The notes below the pieces were generated by a model that saw nothing but the letters and a program-made list of their open reading frames with translations, ran no database searches and was not told the DNA's origin. Shown one piece after another: positions 53,505-63,945 of a stretch of DNA of 64,000 nt (position 1 is the first letter of the stretch; each line of letters starts with the position of its first letter). The translations under genes were made by a program, and so were the position numbers. Origin of the DNA: Hermatobates lingyangjiaoensis (Eukaryota; Arthropoda; Insecta; Hemiptera; Hermatobatidae); NCBI GenBank assembly GCA_026182355.1, contig JAPFBL010000553.1, positions 62,001 to 126,000 of the forward strand. The letters run 5' to 3'.

Positions 53505-53630
53505 GCGTGATATTTACTCATATTAGGGAATACCAAAAACTACTTCACCACACAAAGAAATTTTAATATGAAACTGAAACTAACAATGGGATTCGAACAC
53601 TTAGTGTTCTCCTTCAGGTTAACTTCTAAA
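53505..53630 (-). mobile_element. Family C end, decayed hammerhead
   Basis: On the minus strand it reads CCTGAAGGAGAACACTAAGT, then GTTCGAATCC. The core has an extra G and GAAA reads GAAT. Confidence 0.5.
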
Positions 53631-54285
53631 AAAATATAAATGCTTGTGAGCTTTAAGAACATTATCACAGTGAATTATTTCAAGTTCAATCAAATCTATG
53701 AATGTTGAATTGAACTATTTAGATTTTTTTAGAAGTAAATTAATATGAAAAATGCCTTAATTAATTTTGAACCTTAATAAAACATGACAAGATACTGAAA
53801 TTATTATTTTTTTTTTTTTTTGAGTGGAGACTTAATTTTTGAAATTCCCCAGTGTGAGTTATCTTAATTGTAATATGTTTATAATTTAGAATTAATTAAT
53901 AATTCTATATGTTGTAGATTTGTAAATAGAAAGAAAATATAAATATCACAGAGAAGTAACAACAAATGGACACTAATATTCCATTTATGATAATAATCAT
54001 AAACCATATTCGGGTTTAGCCTGGAAGGGTTGTTTACTAGTTAGTATCTTATCTGCGATGTTTTTGTTCTTTTATGCTTTGTATAGAGGTCTACCTCATT
54101 TAATATCGTTCGGGACTTAATTTAAAATAAATTTGTGAATTAGTTATAGGATTTGGATTCAATGTAACAATTAAATTATGCTTTCACCTTATGTTTTTTG
54201 ATAAACATATGTGAAGTATTGGTGAAGCAAATATATCACGTCTTTGCCAAAGGAATCACTGATTCTGAGGCAGGACACTCGTTCT
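53631..54285. other. AT-rich spacer
   Basis: I see no supported feature. Confidence 0.45.
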
Positions 54286-54289
54286 GAGG

Positions 54290-54395
54290 TAGGTGTGCCT
54301 GATGATGAACACAAAGTGTTCGAAACGCGTCATAAATTAAATTCCTTGTGGTGAAGACGTAATATATTTCCCTCACTAATAATGAATTAATATAA
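54290..54395 (+). mobile_element. Family C end with intact hammerhead core
   Basis: The end sequence after the motif (CATAAATTAAATTCC, then GTGGTGAAGACGTAATAT) is shared with 25430-25510. Confidence 0.6.
54297..54333 (+). ncRNA. Hammerhead motif, family C
   Basis: CTGATGA (54299-54305), stem II GAACAC/GUGUUC with loop AAA, GAAA (54322-54325) and stem III ACGCGU, with cleavage expected after C at 54331. Core and stem II are perfect. I cannot find a convincing stem I. Confidence 0.6.
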
Positions 54396-55265
54396 TAAAA
54401 CTGCTTGCACAGTACGTAATATGTGAAGTACCTATGAGATTTCGATATAACTTTCACATGATGTTTTAAATTATAATATGTATATTTCAAAAGACGTGTG
54501 AAATAACCAGTTGAGGTTTCACTTCAATGTAACATTGCCCGATGTTTCAATCCACTTTTCATGCATTTAGAAAGATATTTGTGAAGAAGTTATCCACACA
54601 TTGGTATTCAAAAGTGTTTACCAAGCAAGGGGCTTTTGGTTTTGTTGTATACCAAAAACCAGATGCGCGTGTCATTTGTCACCGTCACCCCCTCTCGTCA
54701 ATAGCGCTCTTCATTGAATGACTTTCAAAACCTCCCCGAATCCTTTTTTGTTAAACGCCTACTTGATTTATTGCATTTTTCGAGTTCCATTGTGCACGAC
54801 CTCATAAACTCCCCCCCCCCACCCACCCACCCACACCACCACATCCCTGTCGCATCATCTCCAGCAATGACACTTCACCATTATTTTCAATTTCCTGAAA
54901 TCAATATTGAAATGCAACCCCCAAATCCAAAAACCTAATGCACTCCTCTCAACTCAAAAGCGTTTTAGACAGATAGAACCTTTTTAAATCTGACATAAAA
55001 ATGACATCCCGCGTATAAAATACAAATATTGCAAAATATTTCACTTTTTACTGAATCAGAAATGCTCATTTCAATGCACCCCGTAAGTGTTTCATTTATT
55101 TATTATTATTTAAATATTCAGTTTTTACTCCTGCTTCAAGGGTTAAAGTTTTATAAACAATTTTTCAATAGCAGTTTCACAATACTGTTTTCAAGTAACT
55201 ATATAAACATACTAAATAAATGTTTTCTCATCTCGAGAACATATATTGAACAATATTTTTTCTGT
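54396..55265. other. Mixed-composition spacer
   Basis: C-rich run and CCCA repeats lie at about 54810-54840. Reading frames here lack recognisable domains. Confidence 0.4.
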
Positions 55266-55269
55266 TTTA

Positions 55270-55460
55270 TTAAGGTTTGGTATAGCTTCAAACAATACAA
55301 CACCTTTAAGCCTACGTTTCGTTTATATTTGTATAAATCATCAGGGCTGCATCAATACAGAGATTTCTGTATTGATATAACTCAGTAGATGTCTACAAAT
55401 ATAGACGAAACGTCGGCTTATAGGTGCTGTATTGTTTCAAACTGGACTAAACATCCATAA
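55270..55460. mobile_element. Fold-back of family D ends
   Basis: Inverted arms (GGTTTGGTATAGCTTCAAAC type) bracket a minus hammerhead (55309-55348) and a plus half-motif (55385-55418). In the plus half CUGAUGA has become CAGTAGA-like while GACGAAACGTCGGC remains. Confidence 0.7.
55309..55348 (-). ncRNA. Hammerhead motif, family D
   Basis: On the minus strand: stem I AGCC/GGCU, CTGATGA, stem II UUUAUA/UAUAAA with loop CAAA, GAAA, and stem III ACGU with cleavage expected after A. All boxes are intact. Confidence 0.75.
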
Positions 55461-55654
55461 AAAAAGAAAAATAGTGTTAAATATATTAACTATATAAAAT
55501 ATAAAAATAACTATATAAATTGTTACGTGAATATAGTCTCACGTAACATTTTCAGCATTCAAGTAAACAAAATCATTCATGATTTCCATATTTTTATATC
55601 ACGCTATTATTTTCTTGACCACAGTATACTAAATTTTCATCTTTTCAATATTTA

Positions 55655-55875
55655 TAAGGATTAATTACTTAAAATCACCTCTTTGCTAACTTTTCGTCTT
55701 TATTTCAAGACATACTCAAGTTTAAGGCCAGCTTAACAACCGAACCAATGGAGATAACTGATCAGTTAGCTAGCTAGAAGCTACCCTTAACTCTGAGGAT
55801 TTCTTGAAATAAAGACGAAACAGGTCATTTTACGTAATTGACCCTGACCAAATCTTGAGAAGAAGAAAACTATTT
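55655..55875. mobile_element. Decayed fold-back related to 7677-7859
   Basis: Inverted pieces contain CTTTATTTCAAGACATACTC and CTGAGGATTTCTTGAAATAA, then AGACGAAAC. The plus motif keeps CTGAGGA and GAAAC but loses the TTGGC stem. Confidence 0.55.
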
Positions 55876-55904
55876 CCATTTCTATTTACATATATATTAA
55901 TAAT

Positions 55905-56095
55905 AATATAACCAATTAGATGAAACGATTCTTCAAACTGAATAAACAAGAATTTTCAAAAGAACATACGGAAATGAAATTCTGACGATCTATCCATACT
56001 CCTATTCCTGACGACGAGGCCATTGAAATATAGTAGTGAGTTTCAGTGATTTCATTTCTGCGTGTTCTTTTGAAAATTCTGGTTTATAATAATAT
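55905..56095. mobile_element. Decayed fold-back of family I ends
   Basis: It is related to 52860-53135. The plus arm keeps CTGACGACGAGG, but GACATC is GCCATT. The left arm is truncated at GAAATTCTGACG. Confidence 0.6.
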
Positions 56096-56450
56096 ACCAC
56101 TATTTTTCTTTTTAATCGAGGTTTGGTCTAGCTTCAATAATACATCTTCAAGCCGACCTTTCGTCTATTTTTGTAGACATCTGCAGGGCTACATCAATAC
56201 AGTATTTAATTATAATGATATGAAAAGTAATTATATTATATTATTTAATTAATATACATAATTATTTTGGTATTTTTCTATTGTAAGGAAGCAACTACAT
56301 AACGGTTTGTGTTCAAATCGGTTAGTGTGTTGCCCTAGTGACCGTCTAAAAATATAGACGAAACGTCGGGTTAAAGGTGTTTTATTATTGGAACCAGACC
56401 AAACCTCGATAAAAAAAGGAAAATAGTGTTAAATATATGTGGCCGAGATA
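56096..56450. mobile_element. Fold-back of family D ends, long spacer
   Basis: Left arm 56096-56205 and right arm 56335-56450 are inverted, with about 130 bp of AT-rich DNA between. The left motif (minus) has CTGCAGA in place of CUGANGA, stem II GUCUA/UAGAC and GAAA. The right keeps only the GACGAAACGTCGG half. Confidence 0.65.
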
Positions 56451-56845
56451 AAGAAAACATTCATTTATAATATAAATAATGTTACATATAATATAATATA
56501 AATATTTATATTTATGTAATACTTCTTATTTGCTCTTTGTTTTTAATTTATTTACTTCTACTACTACTAATACTACTGCTATACTACTCTACAATATTTA
56601 TTTACAATTAAAATTGGTTTAAATCCTTTCTGTAGACTCTTGAATTCATTTTAGTTCCATGTCAGAAGATATCTACAAAAACCAATGATACAGTCTCCGC
56701 ATTACCTTTGTCATAGATAAGCTAACAGAATTCTTTTATAAGTATTTCAAATAAAATTTAGTCTTCCCATTAAATTTCTAAAACTAATAGAGAGCTTAAT
56801 GATTTTATGTGAAATAATTGTAGTAGTTCTTTTGAAATATTTCTT
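56451..56845. other. AT-rich spacer
   Basis: I see no supported feature. Confidence 0.45.
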
Positions 56846-56849
56846 TATA

Positions 56850-57110
56850 TATATATATCAATTAATGATCAAACCACAATAAGAAAATGGGAAAACAAGA
56901 CTAAGATCTTTCAACCGTAACAAGTGGTCTTCGTCAGAGTCAAAAACCCAACTGAGGTTTTGGGCTAGAGTCAGTTGGGTTTTTGACTCTGATGAAGACC
57001 GCTTGTTACGGTTGAAAGATCTTAGTCTTGTTTTCCCATTTTCTTATAGTGGTTTGATCATTGATTGTTATTTCACCTGTTTATGTGAAATCTTTTTATA
57101 TTATTTTTAT
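56850..57110. mobile_element. Fold-back of family A ends
   Basis: A minus copy (56858-56955, hammerhead 56899-56941) and a plus copy (56970-57100, hammerhead 56985-57027) meet across CTGAGGTTTTGGGCTAGAGT. The minus stem II has one mismatch (CAAGTGG). The plus copy is intact. Confidence 0.85.
56985..57027 (+). ncRNA. Hammerhead motif, family A with canonical CTGATGA
   Basis: Stem I is GACT (56985-56988) with AGTC (57024-57027). The core is CTGATGA, the consensus form, where other family A copies have CTGACGA. Stem II is the CCG/CGG-centred hairpin. GAAA is followed by AGATCT. Confidence 0.7.
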
Positions 57111-57910
57111 TAGAAAACTTGATTTTCTAATGATGTGAAATGTGTTAATGTTTTCTAAATATTGACGTCATTATAGTAAATTAGTCATTAGCATGTAGAT
57201 TATTAGTTCGAAATCTCTTCTTGATAAAACATGAATATGCTAATAGGAAATTCATCCGTGAATTTAAAACGAGGATAATATGTTTTATTAAGAAAATCTG
57301 ACTTAATTGTTATATGTTCCAAGAAAATAATGTAATCCGGAAAAACCCAATACCTGTAAGCGTATTAAAATAACAAAAACAATAGAATAATTATAGCCTA
57401 ATCGCCTAATAATTATGCTGAAAATCAATTATGCTTTCATTAGTAAAGCCGAAGGCATAAGCAAGTCATTCTAAGACTGTTATAAAAGCATTTGTAATTT
57501 TTTTTTCCAAAATCATATGTTCTGATTTAGTTCTGATTTCATATTTCAGAATGAGTTCCCTTTTTACAAGGTTGGAGACCTTGAATTCATGGTTTTGAAT
57601 TTATTTTACTGGTATGGTAGTTTAGTCGTGTAAAACTGGCTGTTTCACGGGATGATAACATACCAAATAAGACGTTTAGTGATACCACAAAACCTTGTTA
57701 AGTCCATATTCTAAAGTCTTAATTGCTGCTTTGTCATTGGGATGATGCTGGTGATATATTTCATCACCATAGTTCGATGATGGGAATCATTGACTGAGTA
57801 TTGGTTTCTGTCACAATTACTACAAAAGAGTTCTACACACTGAGAGCCAGCTGCCTTTGAAGGAACAATAGTGCTAATTTATTTGTAAATTTATATAAAT
57901 TTGTATAAAA
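57111..57910. other. AT-rich spacer
   Basis: I see no supported feature. Confidence 0.45.
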
Positions 57911-57912
57911 GA

Positions 57913-57915
<3 letters not shown>

Positions 57916-57961
<46 letters not shown>

Positions 57962-58020
57962 TATATATTTATTATATTATATTATATATATATATATATA
58001 TATTTATTATATATATATAT
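57916..58020. repeat. (TA)n microsatellites
   Basis: Long TA runs with TATT interruptions. Confidence 0.95.
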
Positions 58021-58478
58021 TGTCATTCCTGCATTCAGCTTAGGTGCTCAGAATGGTTTTTAGCTCTATTTCTATCAAATCATAATTTATTAAAATTAAA
58101 GACACAAATAGAAACTAACAAAATACTAAGTCAAATAAACCATGTAAGAAATAATGGTTATACACTGTAGTTTACAAAAGAATAATTCGATAATAAGACT
58201 TAACTGGGTGCCAAATAACTTTACCACAATTGAACAGCAATAAATGTGTTACAGAAAACTTGCTGACTGTTTCATTTTTAAAAATTCTAAACTAAAAATA
58301 TTGGCTAATAATTGTGGCTTATATTCAAAAAAACTTATAAAGCTTATAAATGTGTCTGATAATTGAATTAACTTATAAAACCTATAAATGTGATTGTTAC
58401 AAACAATTATTATTAAACTTACAATTACTAGTTTCATAATAGGGGTGTTTTAGTTGGTATTCTGACTTAACTGGGAGC

Positions 58479-58498
58479 CCCCCCCCCCCCCCCCCCCC
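58479..58498. repeat. Poly-C tract
   Basis: C run immediately upstream of the non-LTR remnant. Confidence 0.9.
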
Positions 58499-58509
58499 AC
58501 AAAACCAAA

Positions 58510-58935
58510 ATGAAAAGAACAGAACTAAACAGACGCTATAGACTTTTAATTCAGTTACTTGATAATCGTTCAAAATTAACAACTGTCAATAAACTATTAC
58601 TGTACAAATCTATGATTATGCCTATTTGGACTTACGGTATTGAAATATGGGGAGCAATAAAATCTATCAATGCCCAGAGGATACAAGCTATTCAGTCAAA
58701 AATCCTTAGAAAAATTCTTCGTTGTCCTCTTTACATACCAAATCAAACAATCTATTCAGACCTCAGGATTTCAACAGTTCATCAAGTGGCAATATCTTGC
58801 TAAAAAGCCTTCCATAAAAATCTTTTTAGCGATAATAATCCTTAGTTGTAAACATCTCCTCAACAAATATTCCGGGAAGTCCCCAAAGGCGCCTGAAGAG
58901 AAAATGGCCAACAGACTTATGGGTGACTTACTCTA
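58510..58935 (+). pseudogene. Jockey-type non-LTR retrotransposon, RT C-terminal remnant
   Basis: The frame reads LTTVNKLLLYKSMIMPIWTY, then GIEIWGAIKS, then IQSKILRKILRCPLYIPNQT, then DLRISTVHQVA. This is the well-known segment after the RT palm in jockey-clade ORF2 proteins (NKLLLYKS-x-x-x-P-x-W-x-Y-G-x-x-x-W-G). After a stop at 58801, the terminal RRLKRKWPTDLW appears in another frame near 58890-58925. That is the usual C-terminal end of the protein, so the 3' end of the element is probably here. The 5' end is truncated at the poly-C tract. Confidence 0.85.
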
Positions 58936-59565
58936 GTGACTTATAAACTTAATTTAAGTTTTATAACTTAGTTTTTACGCCAAGAAGTATAATTACTGGA
59001 TTATTTCTTCTCTCCTGCCTCCATGTTCAAATGTATATATTACTTTCATCATTGTCACTGGTAATGTTACATTTACGTTGTTGTGACTATGTCAAATAGA
59101 AATAAAAAAAAAAACTGGGAGCCCAGCACTATGTGCGTAAATGCATGTCACCTCCTTACGAAAGAGAAAAAAAATGTCACAAATTGAATAAAGTGAAAAG
59201 AAATAAAATATTTCTAGAATATAATCTAGGAAAAACTTCATGTAAACTTTGCTTAATAAGGATACCCATTGCTTATAGATGAAATGGTAAAATATAAAGC
59301 TAAGTAGTAAATGACAAACGCCCAATTGTACAATTTTAGAGTTTTATAACAATTTGAGAACTCAGATGACGGCACAGAGAAAAATATTTCGAATAAATAA
59401 AAAGATATGCCTTGCTGTTTGTAATTCACTACGTGTGTATAAATTGTTTGTAAAATATTTGTTTTGAAAACAATTATATCAGAATAGGTTCCATCTTCTT
59501 GTTAAATATTTGATCAGTTATAACTTTTAAAGAACTAGAAGTGAACAATAACTATGACGTCATTC
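58936..59565. other. AT-rich spacer
   Basis: I see no supported feature. The first 150 bp may be the 3' untranslated region of the jockey-type remnant. Confidence 0.4.
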
Positions 59566-59568
59566 ATA

Positions 59569-59952
59569 TACCGTCTTTACAGAAAATAAGACATCCTCCG
59601 AAAATAAGCCCTAGTTAAAATAATTTGAAAAATATAATTCGTTAAAAATGATAGCTATATTGAAAGACATGAGAGATTAGGACCAATGATTCTACAAGAA
59701 ATGAATTTACGGGAAAATCAGAACGTTATAACAAATTTAATAACTTATTAATATGTTCCAGGCAAAGATGACATGACTGTAATTGAATAAATTTAAATTT
59801 ATATATATATATATATATATATAATTATTATTAAACACAAATATATACTTCTACTTATCTACTTGAAGCCCTCCCAACAAAAATAAGGTCTAGCATGTAT
59901 TTGTACCTACGAAGAAAGTAAGACTGTGTCTTATTTTCGGAAAAAAATGGTA
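59569..59952. mobile_element. MITE with TACCGT-type terminal inverted repeats, copy 2
   Basis: The left end reads TACCGTCTTTACAGAAAATA, then AGACA. The right end reads GTGTCTTATTTTCGG and ends TGGTA. Inside is AATAAGCCCTAG, as in copy 1 at 22847-23266. An internal (TA)n lies at about 59803-59822. It is noncoding. Confidence 0.65.
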
Positions 59953-60079
59953 GAGCTCTTTACGCCTCAATCAACCACCATTTCGTTTTTAGTGATGTTA
60001 ACAAATCGAATACGGCCAAATTGATAATCATTAAAGTGAACAAAAATTACCAAAAACGCAAAATATTATACATTAAGAC

Positions 60080-60305
60080 TTGTAGGGTAAAAATCTAATG
60101 AAATGGTCTCCACATATAAAAATTTAATGATATAAACAACGCGTTTCGAACACGTAGTGTTCTTCCTCAGGCATTAACTAAGGATGAGTGCCTCTGAATA
60201 AGACTGACTGTCTTAAAAAAAAAAATTATATGTGGAGACCATTTCATTAGATTTTTACCCTACAATGAGTAAATACCACATAATAACTGATTGCACTACA
60301 TTAGA
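60080..60305. mobile_element. PLE end, family B, asymmetric fold-back
   Basis: A complete minus-oriented end with hammerhead (60080-60183) is followed by an inverted outer piece (60225-60305) that starts beyond the hammerhead. This gives a fold-back with one ribozyme. Confidence 0.75.
60124..60177 (-). ncRNA. Hammerhead motif, family B
   Basis: CTGAGGA, GAACAC/GUGUUC with loop UAC, GAAA, stem III ACGCGU and distal stem I UUAAUG/CAUUAA. All intact and identical to 9680-9733. Confidence 0.7.
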
Positions 60306-61277
60306 CATTAAGACTTTTTTGACTTACATGTGAACCAATTTTTCATGTTTTTTTTAAAAATTGGGAAATTGCAAGCAAGGGACACAGACTCTCTACTGAT
60401 TTAAATAAAATAGCACTTGACTACTCCTACTGACCCAATGGACAGGCAGACAGACAATTCAGTTTTACACTTCGAGATGTAACTTTTATAGTGGATAGTC
60501 AACAGTTTATCTCTGTACAAGAGGCGCGTTATATAATATCTTTATTTATATCCAGTTCATTCATATTGATATATTTTAGTGATATTTATGTTGAAAGACA
60601 TTCAACTATATATAGAAGGCGCAAATGACTAAATAGAGGAAGCTAAAGTAAAAAAAAATAATAATAAAGAAGGCGCCAAATAGGTGGGACTACCCAAGTG
60701 GTTTTCTTGACGCTGTTTATAAAGGAGGCAACAGGGAGAATCAGTAGATGTTCTAAATCGGGCGATAAATCAAAAAGACTGCTGAGAAATGGTCACGAGA
60801 TCAGACATTTATCTGGTTCCTTTCAATGTAATTTGGAATTCGGCTGTTAAATTGAGTGGAGCAGGTATGAAATTCTGGAAGGAGAAGAGAGGAGGGATAC
60901 AGGGGGAGATGGAGTGGCTTGGACATCAATAAAGCGATGATAAAGTGCGCCTCTTTGTAGAAAAGCAGGGGGGGGGGGACAGAGTGTTGATTTTGGTATC
61001 GTTGAGGCCGATTAGTGTTACGTCAGCTGTCGCTTTTAGTTGAATAGGAAAGCCGTTTAGAAATCATTGGTTTCGAGGTCTTCCTTGGATGGGCCAGCCC
61101 TCTAGGCGTCCCATAAGTCAACCTCTCTCTCTCTCGACAAAGGTAGAACGTCGGCCACAAAGCGGACGTCGTTAGTCCCCCCCCTCCCTCCCTCTCACTC
61201 TGTCTCTCTCTGCTCACTCTCGAATTAGAAGGGTGACACAAAAAAAGATAACGCCCCATTGACTGTCCTCGTCGTCA
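60306..61277. other. Unique DNA, GC-richer towards the right
   Basis: G run at about 60968-60978 and (CT)n tracts at 61120-61135 and 61190-61212. 60690-61270 has balanced composition. I cannot support an exon in it. Confidence 0.35.
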
Positions 61278-61424
61278 TCAGTCTTTTTTTGTCCCTCCAC
61301 CGTAACACATGCTACTGCCGACTTCTCCATTCACTCCCAAACCTAAATCTTCTCCGACCAACCACACCATGCCTTCGTCCATAACTCTTGTACCTTCTAC
61401 TGTCTTACACGCCGCGGCTTCCAT
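61278..61424 (-). CDS. Small open frame or 3' exon (48 aa), uncertain
   Basis: On the minus strand the frame reads MEAAACKTVEGTRVMDEGMV, then WLVGEDLGLGVNGEVGSSMC, then YGGGTKKD and a stop. GC content is well above the window average. The ATG lies two bases after a strong acceptor-like sequence (TTTTCCTTCTTAG), so it could also be a terminal exon. I recognise no family. On length alone it may be chance. Confidence 0.25.
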   Translation of the reverse strand: MEAAACKTVEGTRVMDEGMVWLVGEDLGLGVNGEVGSSMCYGGGTKKD

Positions 61425-61627
61425 GCTAAGAAGGAAAACGTCACTCTCTCTCAATACCTGATAAATTACAACAAATCACATCGTTCCTTCTCAACTTAAA
61501 TATATAATTAGTTAACGGACAGTCATTTATAACCTAACAAAAGTATTGTCAACTTCAAACCTGTATACCAGCAGCTGTACAGGTTTTCATTCAGACCCCT
61601 CGATTACTCATAATCTCCCTTCTCTAG

Positions 61628-61698
61628 GGGTCAGTGAGAAAACAATCAGTAAGGAGGTCAACGAGTTCAGAAGTCTGGTGTCAAATCATCAAGAGCAA
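61628..61698 (+). CDS. Candidate internal exon (71 nt), unknown protein
   Basis: Acceptor TCTCCCTTCTCTAG ends at 61627 and donor GTAAAA follows at 61699. The frame between reads VSEKTISKEVNEFRSLVSNH, then QEQ, charged and helix-prone. The phases are 1 on entry and 0 on exit. It lies in the GC-richer unique zone. I recognise no family. Confidence 0.25.
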
Positions 61699-62180
61699 GT
61701 AAAATTATTTTTATTCATATGTATTGGACATAAAATACAATACGCTTTACTAGGTATGTATACGGTTATGATACTAGATTATACGGTTATACGAATACGA
61801 ACGATATTACTAGGCAGAAGGTGTCTTTTGTAATAATACTATCAAAATAATTTGAACGAACTTCACAAAATAATTAGATAATTAAAAAGTTTAACAGAGG
61901 ACAAACATTTGTAACTGGAAATGATCCTGTAAACAATACTACATCATAAACTATTACTGTTGTAATAAAATATAAAAGAAGTATCAAAACAAAAGCCTTT
62001 TTGCTTATATATTAAACAAAGGCCAACATAAAAAGTCATACCAGATGGAACATCTTTTGGATGGTCGTATGTCCCTTAAACATTATTTCGAACTCAAGGA
62101 AGGTAGACTCAGTACTGGTAGTACTCACAGATGAATGACAAATAATATATTTGTATTTATAAAAATAAATATTTCATTCA
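61699..62180. other. AT-rich spacer
   Basis: I see no supported feature. Confidence 0.45.
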
Positions 62181-62182
62181 GA

Positions 62183-62490
62183 AGAAGTTAGCTTAGTGGT
62201 TAACGTACTTGCCTCTGAACTGGTAAGTCCGGGGTTCGGTACCCACTTGGTCTTCGATTTATTCACATGGGCGTTGTATAAATCTAAGCACGTTGTCCCT
62301 CGGAGAGGATTTTAAGCCGCCGATCCCGAGCCTATACGATACCAGGTACTCGTTGAAGATGCCTACTCTAAATACACTTGAGTTAGGCATAATTTAGGAA
62401 TCCCAATGTACAATCAATCTTCATTGTATGGTATCACAAAGAGCCAATATGTGGCTATGTCTGTCCCTTGTGGGACAGCCACTGCTACTA
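62183..62490 (+). mobile_element. tRNA-derived SINE, first tail type
   Basis: A box in TTAGCTTAGTGGTTAACG and a B box with one change in GGGTTCGGTACCCA. The body has TTTAAGCCGCCGATCCCGAG, ACCAGGTACTCGTTGAAG and ACACTTGAGTTAGGC. The tail ATTGTATGGTATCACA, then TGTGGGACAGCC matches 24760-24830. Confidence 0.8.
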
Positions 62491-62534
62491 TTTCATTGAG
62501 AAGTAAGTCAAAAAACGTAAGTGTCTTATACTTT

Positions 62535-62850
62535 TGTTTTATAGTGTGGCCCAGAAGTAGGTTTGCAGTTACCACGTAGACTATTTATTTAAAAATTCCA
62601 TTTAGGACTTCGGAAAAGTCGTCATCCCAGACAACATAAACATATACAATTTAATCCTTCAGATACTCACAGTGTCCTCCTTTAACATTGCAACATTCTT
62701 CAAATCTCTCCAGAACACTCTGACACACAGTGCGGTACAGTGTGTTGTGGTACGACACACATATCGTAACGTTCCTTTCGTCTGTTTGAATTATATTTGG
62801 GAATTCCCAAAAGTTTACAAAAATATATTGAAATAAAAACATAGTTAAAT
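62535..62850 (-). pseudogene. Probable DDE transposase C-terminal remnant
   Basis: On the minus strand the frame (62651-62842) ends TVCQSVLERFEECCNVKGGH, then CEYLKD and a stop. A C-terminal R-x-x-x-C-x-x-x-x-G-x-H-x-E-x-L pattern is typical of Tc1/mariner-related (IS630-type) transposases in invertebrates. Downstream on the same strand, GTAACTGCAAACCTACTTCT and GGGCCACAC resemble an element terminus. The catalytic triad is not visible. Confidence 0.4.
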
Positions 62851-63500
62851 AAAAGTGAAATGCGATTCAACAGAAAAAGGTTTGTAAAAACATACGTTAT
62901 AGAGTTATTTTGTCCATATATAACCTAAATAAGGCTCCAGAAATATATATTTCAAAATCAAAGTTGCATTATTGTATACAGTATACATAGAACAATCAAA
63001 ACAACACAAAACTGTTTCTAATAATAAATGATAGACTGTTGGTAAAAGCAGTTGTGTTTTGTGTTCATTAAATTACTGTTTGTCGAACTCTGTCTTCCTT
63101 TAGTGAACAATAGAGTATATTACATGGAGCAGACAAGGGTAGGCCACACAATGCCGAGGGGAGTATCCCTCGATCGATACAAAATCAATCACTCTTGATT
63201 AAGTTGACCGTGACTAGGAGTAGATCGTTCTAGCTTACTGCCTCCATACAGAGTTACCTTCTGTTCAAATATCATTATTTTATTATTTACTTCATATGCT
63301 TGTACTTGTCTAAATATATTTACCATTTTATTTATATATATTTATACACATTATGTAACACTGAAAACACGTAAACAGTTGTCACAAATTAATGGATTGA
63401 ACAAAAAAAAAAAAAACAAAAGTATGAAAAACACAACGCTACTCATTGCAATCAATGTTTAGCAACAATATTCTCTTCACTTTGTGTTTTAGTATTAATT
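62851..63500. other. AT-rich spacer
   Basis: 63120-63250 has balanced composition. I see no supported gene. Confidence 0.4.
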
Positions 63501-63504
63501 ATAT

Positions 63505-63691
63505 ATAAAACAAGATTTCACATAAACACGTGAAATAACAATCAATGATCAAACCACAATAAGAAATGGGAAAACAAGACTAAGATCTTTCAACCGTAAC
63601 AAGCGGTCTTCGTCAGAGTCAAAAACCCAACTCAGTTACGGTTGAAAGATCTTAGTCTTGTTTTCCCATTTCTTATTGTGGTTTGATCATA

Positions 63692-63692
<1 letters not shown>
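63505..63692. mobile_element. Fold-back of family A ends, asymmetric
   Basis: A complete minus copy (63510-63630) faces a plus copy that begins inside stem II (GTTACGGTTGAAAGATCTTA). There is one ribozyme only. Confidence 0.8.
63578..63620 (-). ncRNA. Hammerhead motif, family A
   Basis: All boxes and stems are identical to 40894-40936. Confidence 0.65.

Positions 63693-63738
<46 letters not shown>
63693..63738. repeat. (TA)n microsatellite
   Basis: TA run between two family A fold-backs. Confidence 0.95.
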
Positions 63739-63742
<4 letters not shown>

Positions 63743-63945
63743 ATCAAACCATAATATGAAATGAGAAAAAAGCTAAGATCTTTCCCTTAGAAAGGCTAAG
63801 GTCATTGTCAGAGTTAAAAACCCTACTCTGACGAACACCCCGCTTATTGTAGTTGAAAGATTTTTTTCCCTCATTTCATATTATGGTTTGATCATTGATT
63901 GTTATTTTACCTGTTTATGTGAAATCTTGTTTATATATATATATT
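63739..63945. mobile_element. Diverged fold-back of family A-like ends
   Basis: Inverted arms (ATCAAACCATAATATGAAAT and reverse complement) bracket broken hammerhead halves (CTGACAATGACC on the minus side, CTGACGAACACC on the plus side). It is clearly older than the neighbouring copy. The window ends in AT-rich DNA. Confidence 0.7.

Noticed and set aside
56146..56200. Intact hammerhead, family D
   Set aside because: The first box reads CUGCAGA. The invariant A after CUG is replaced, so activity is unlikely.
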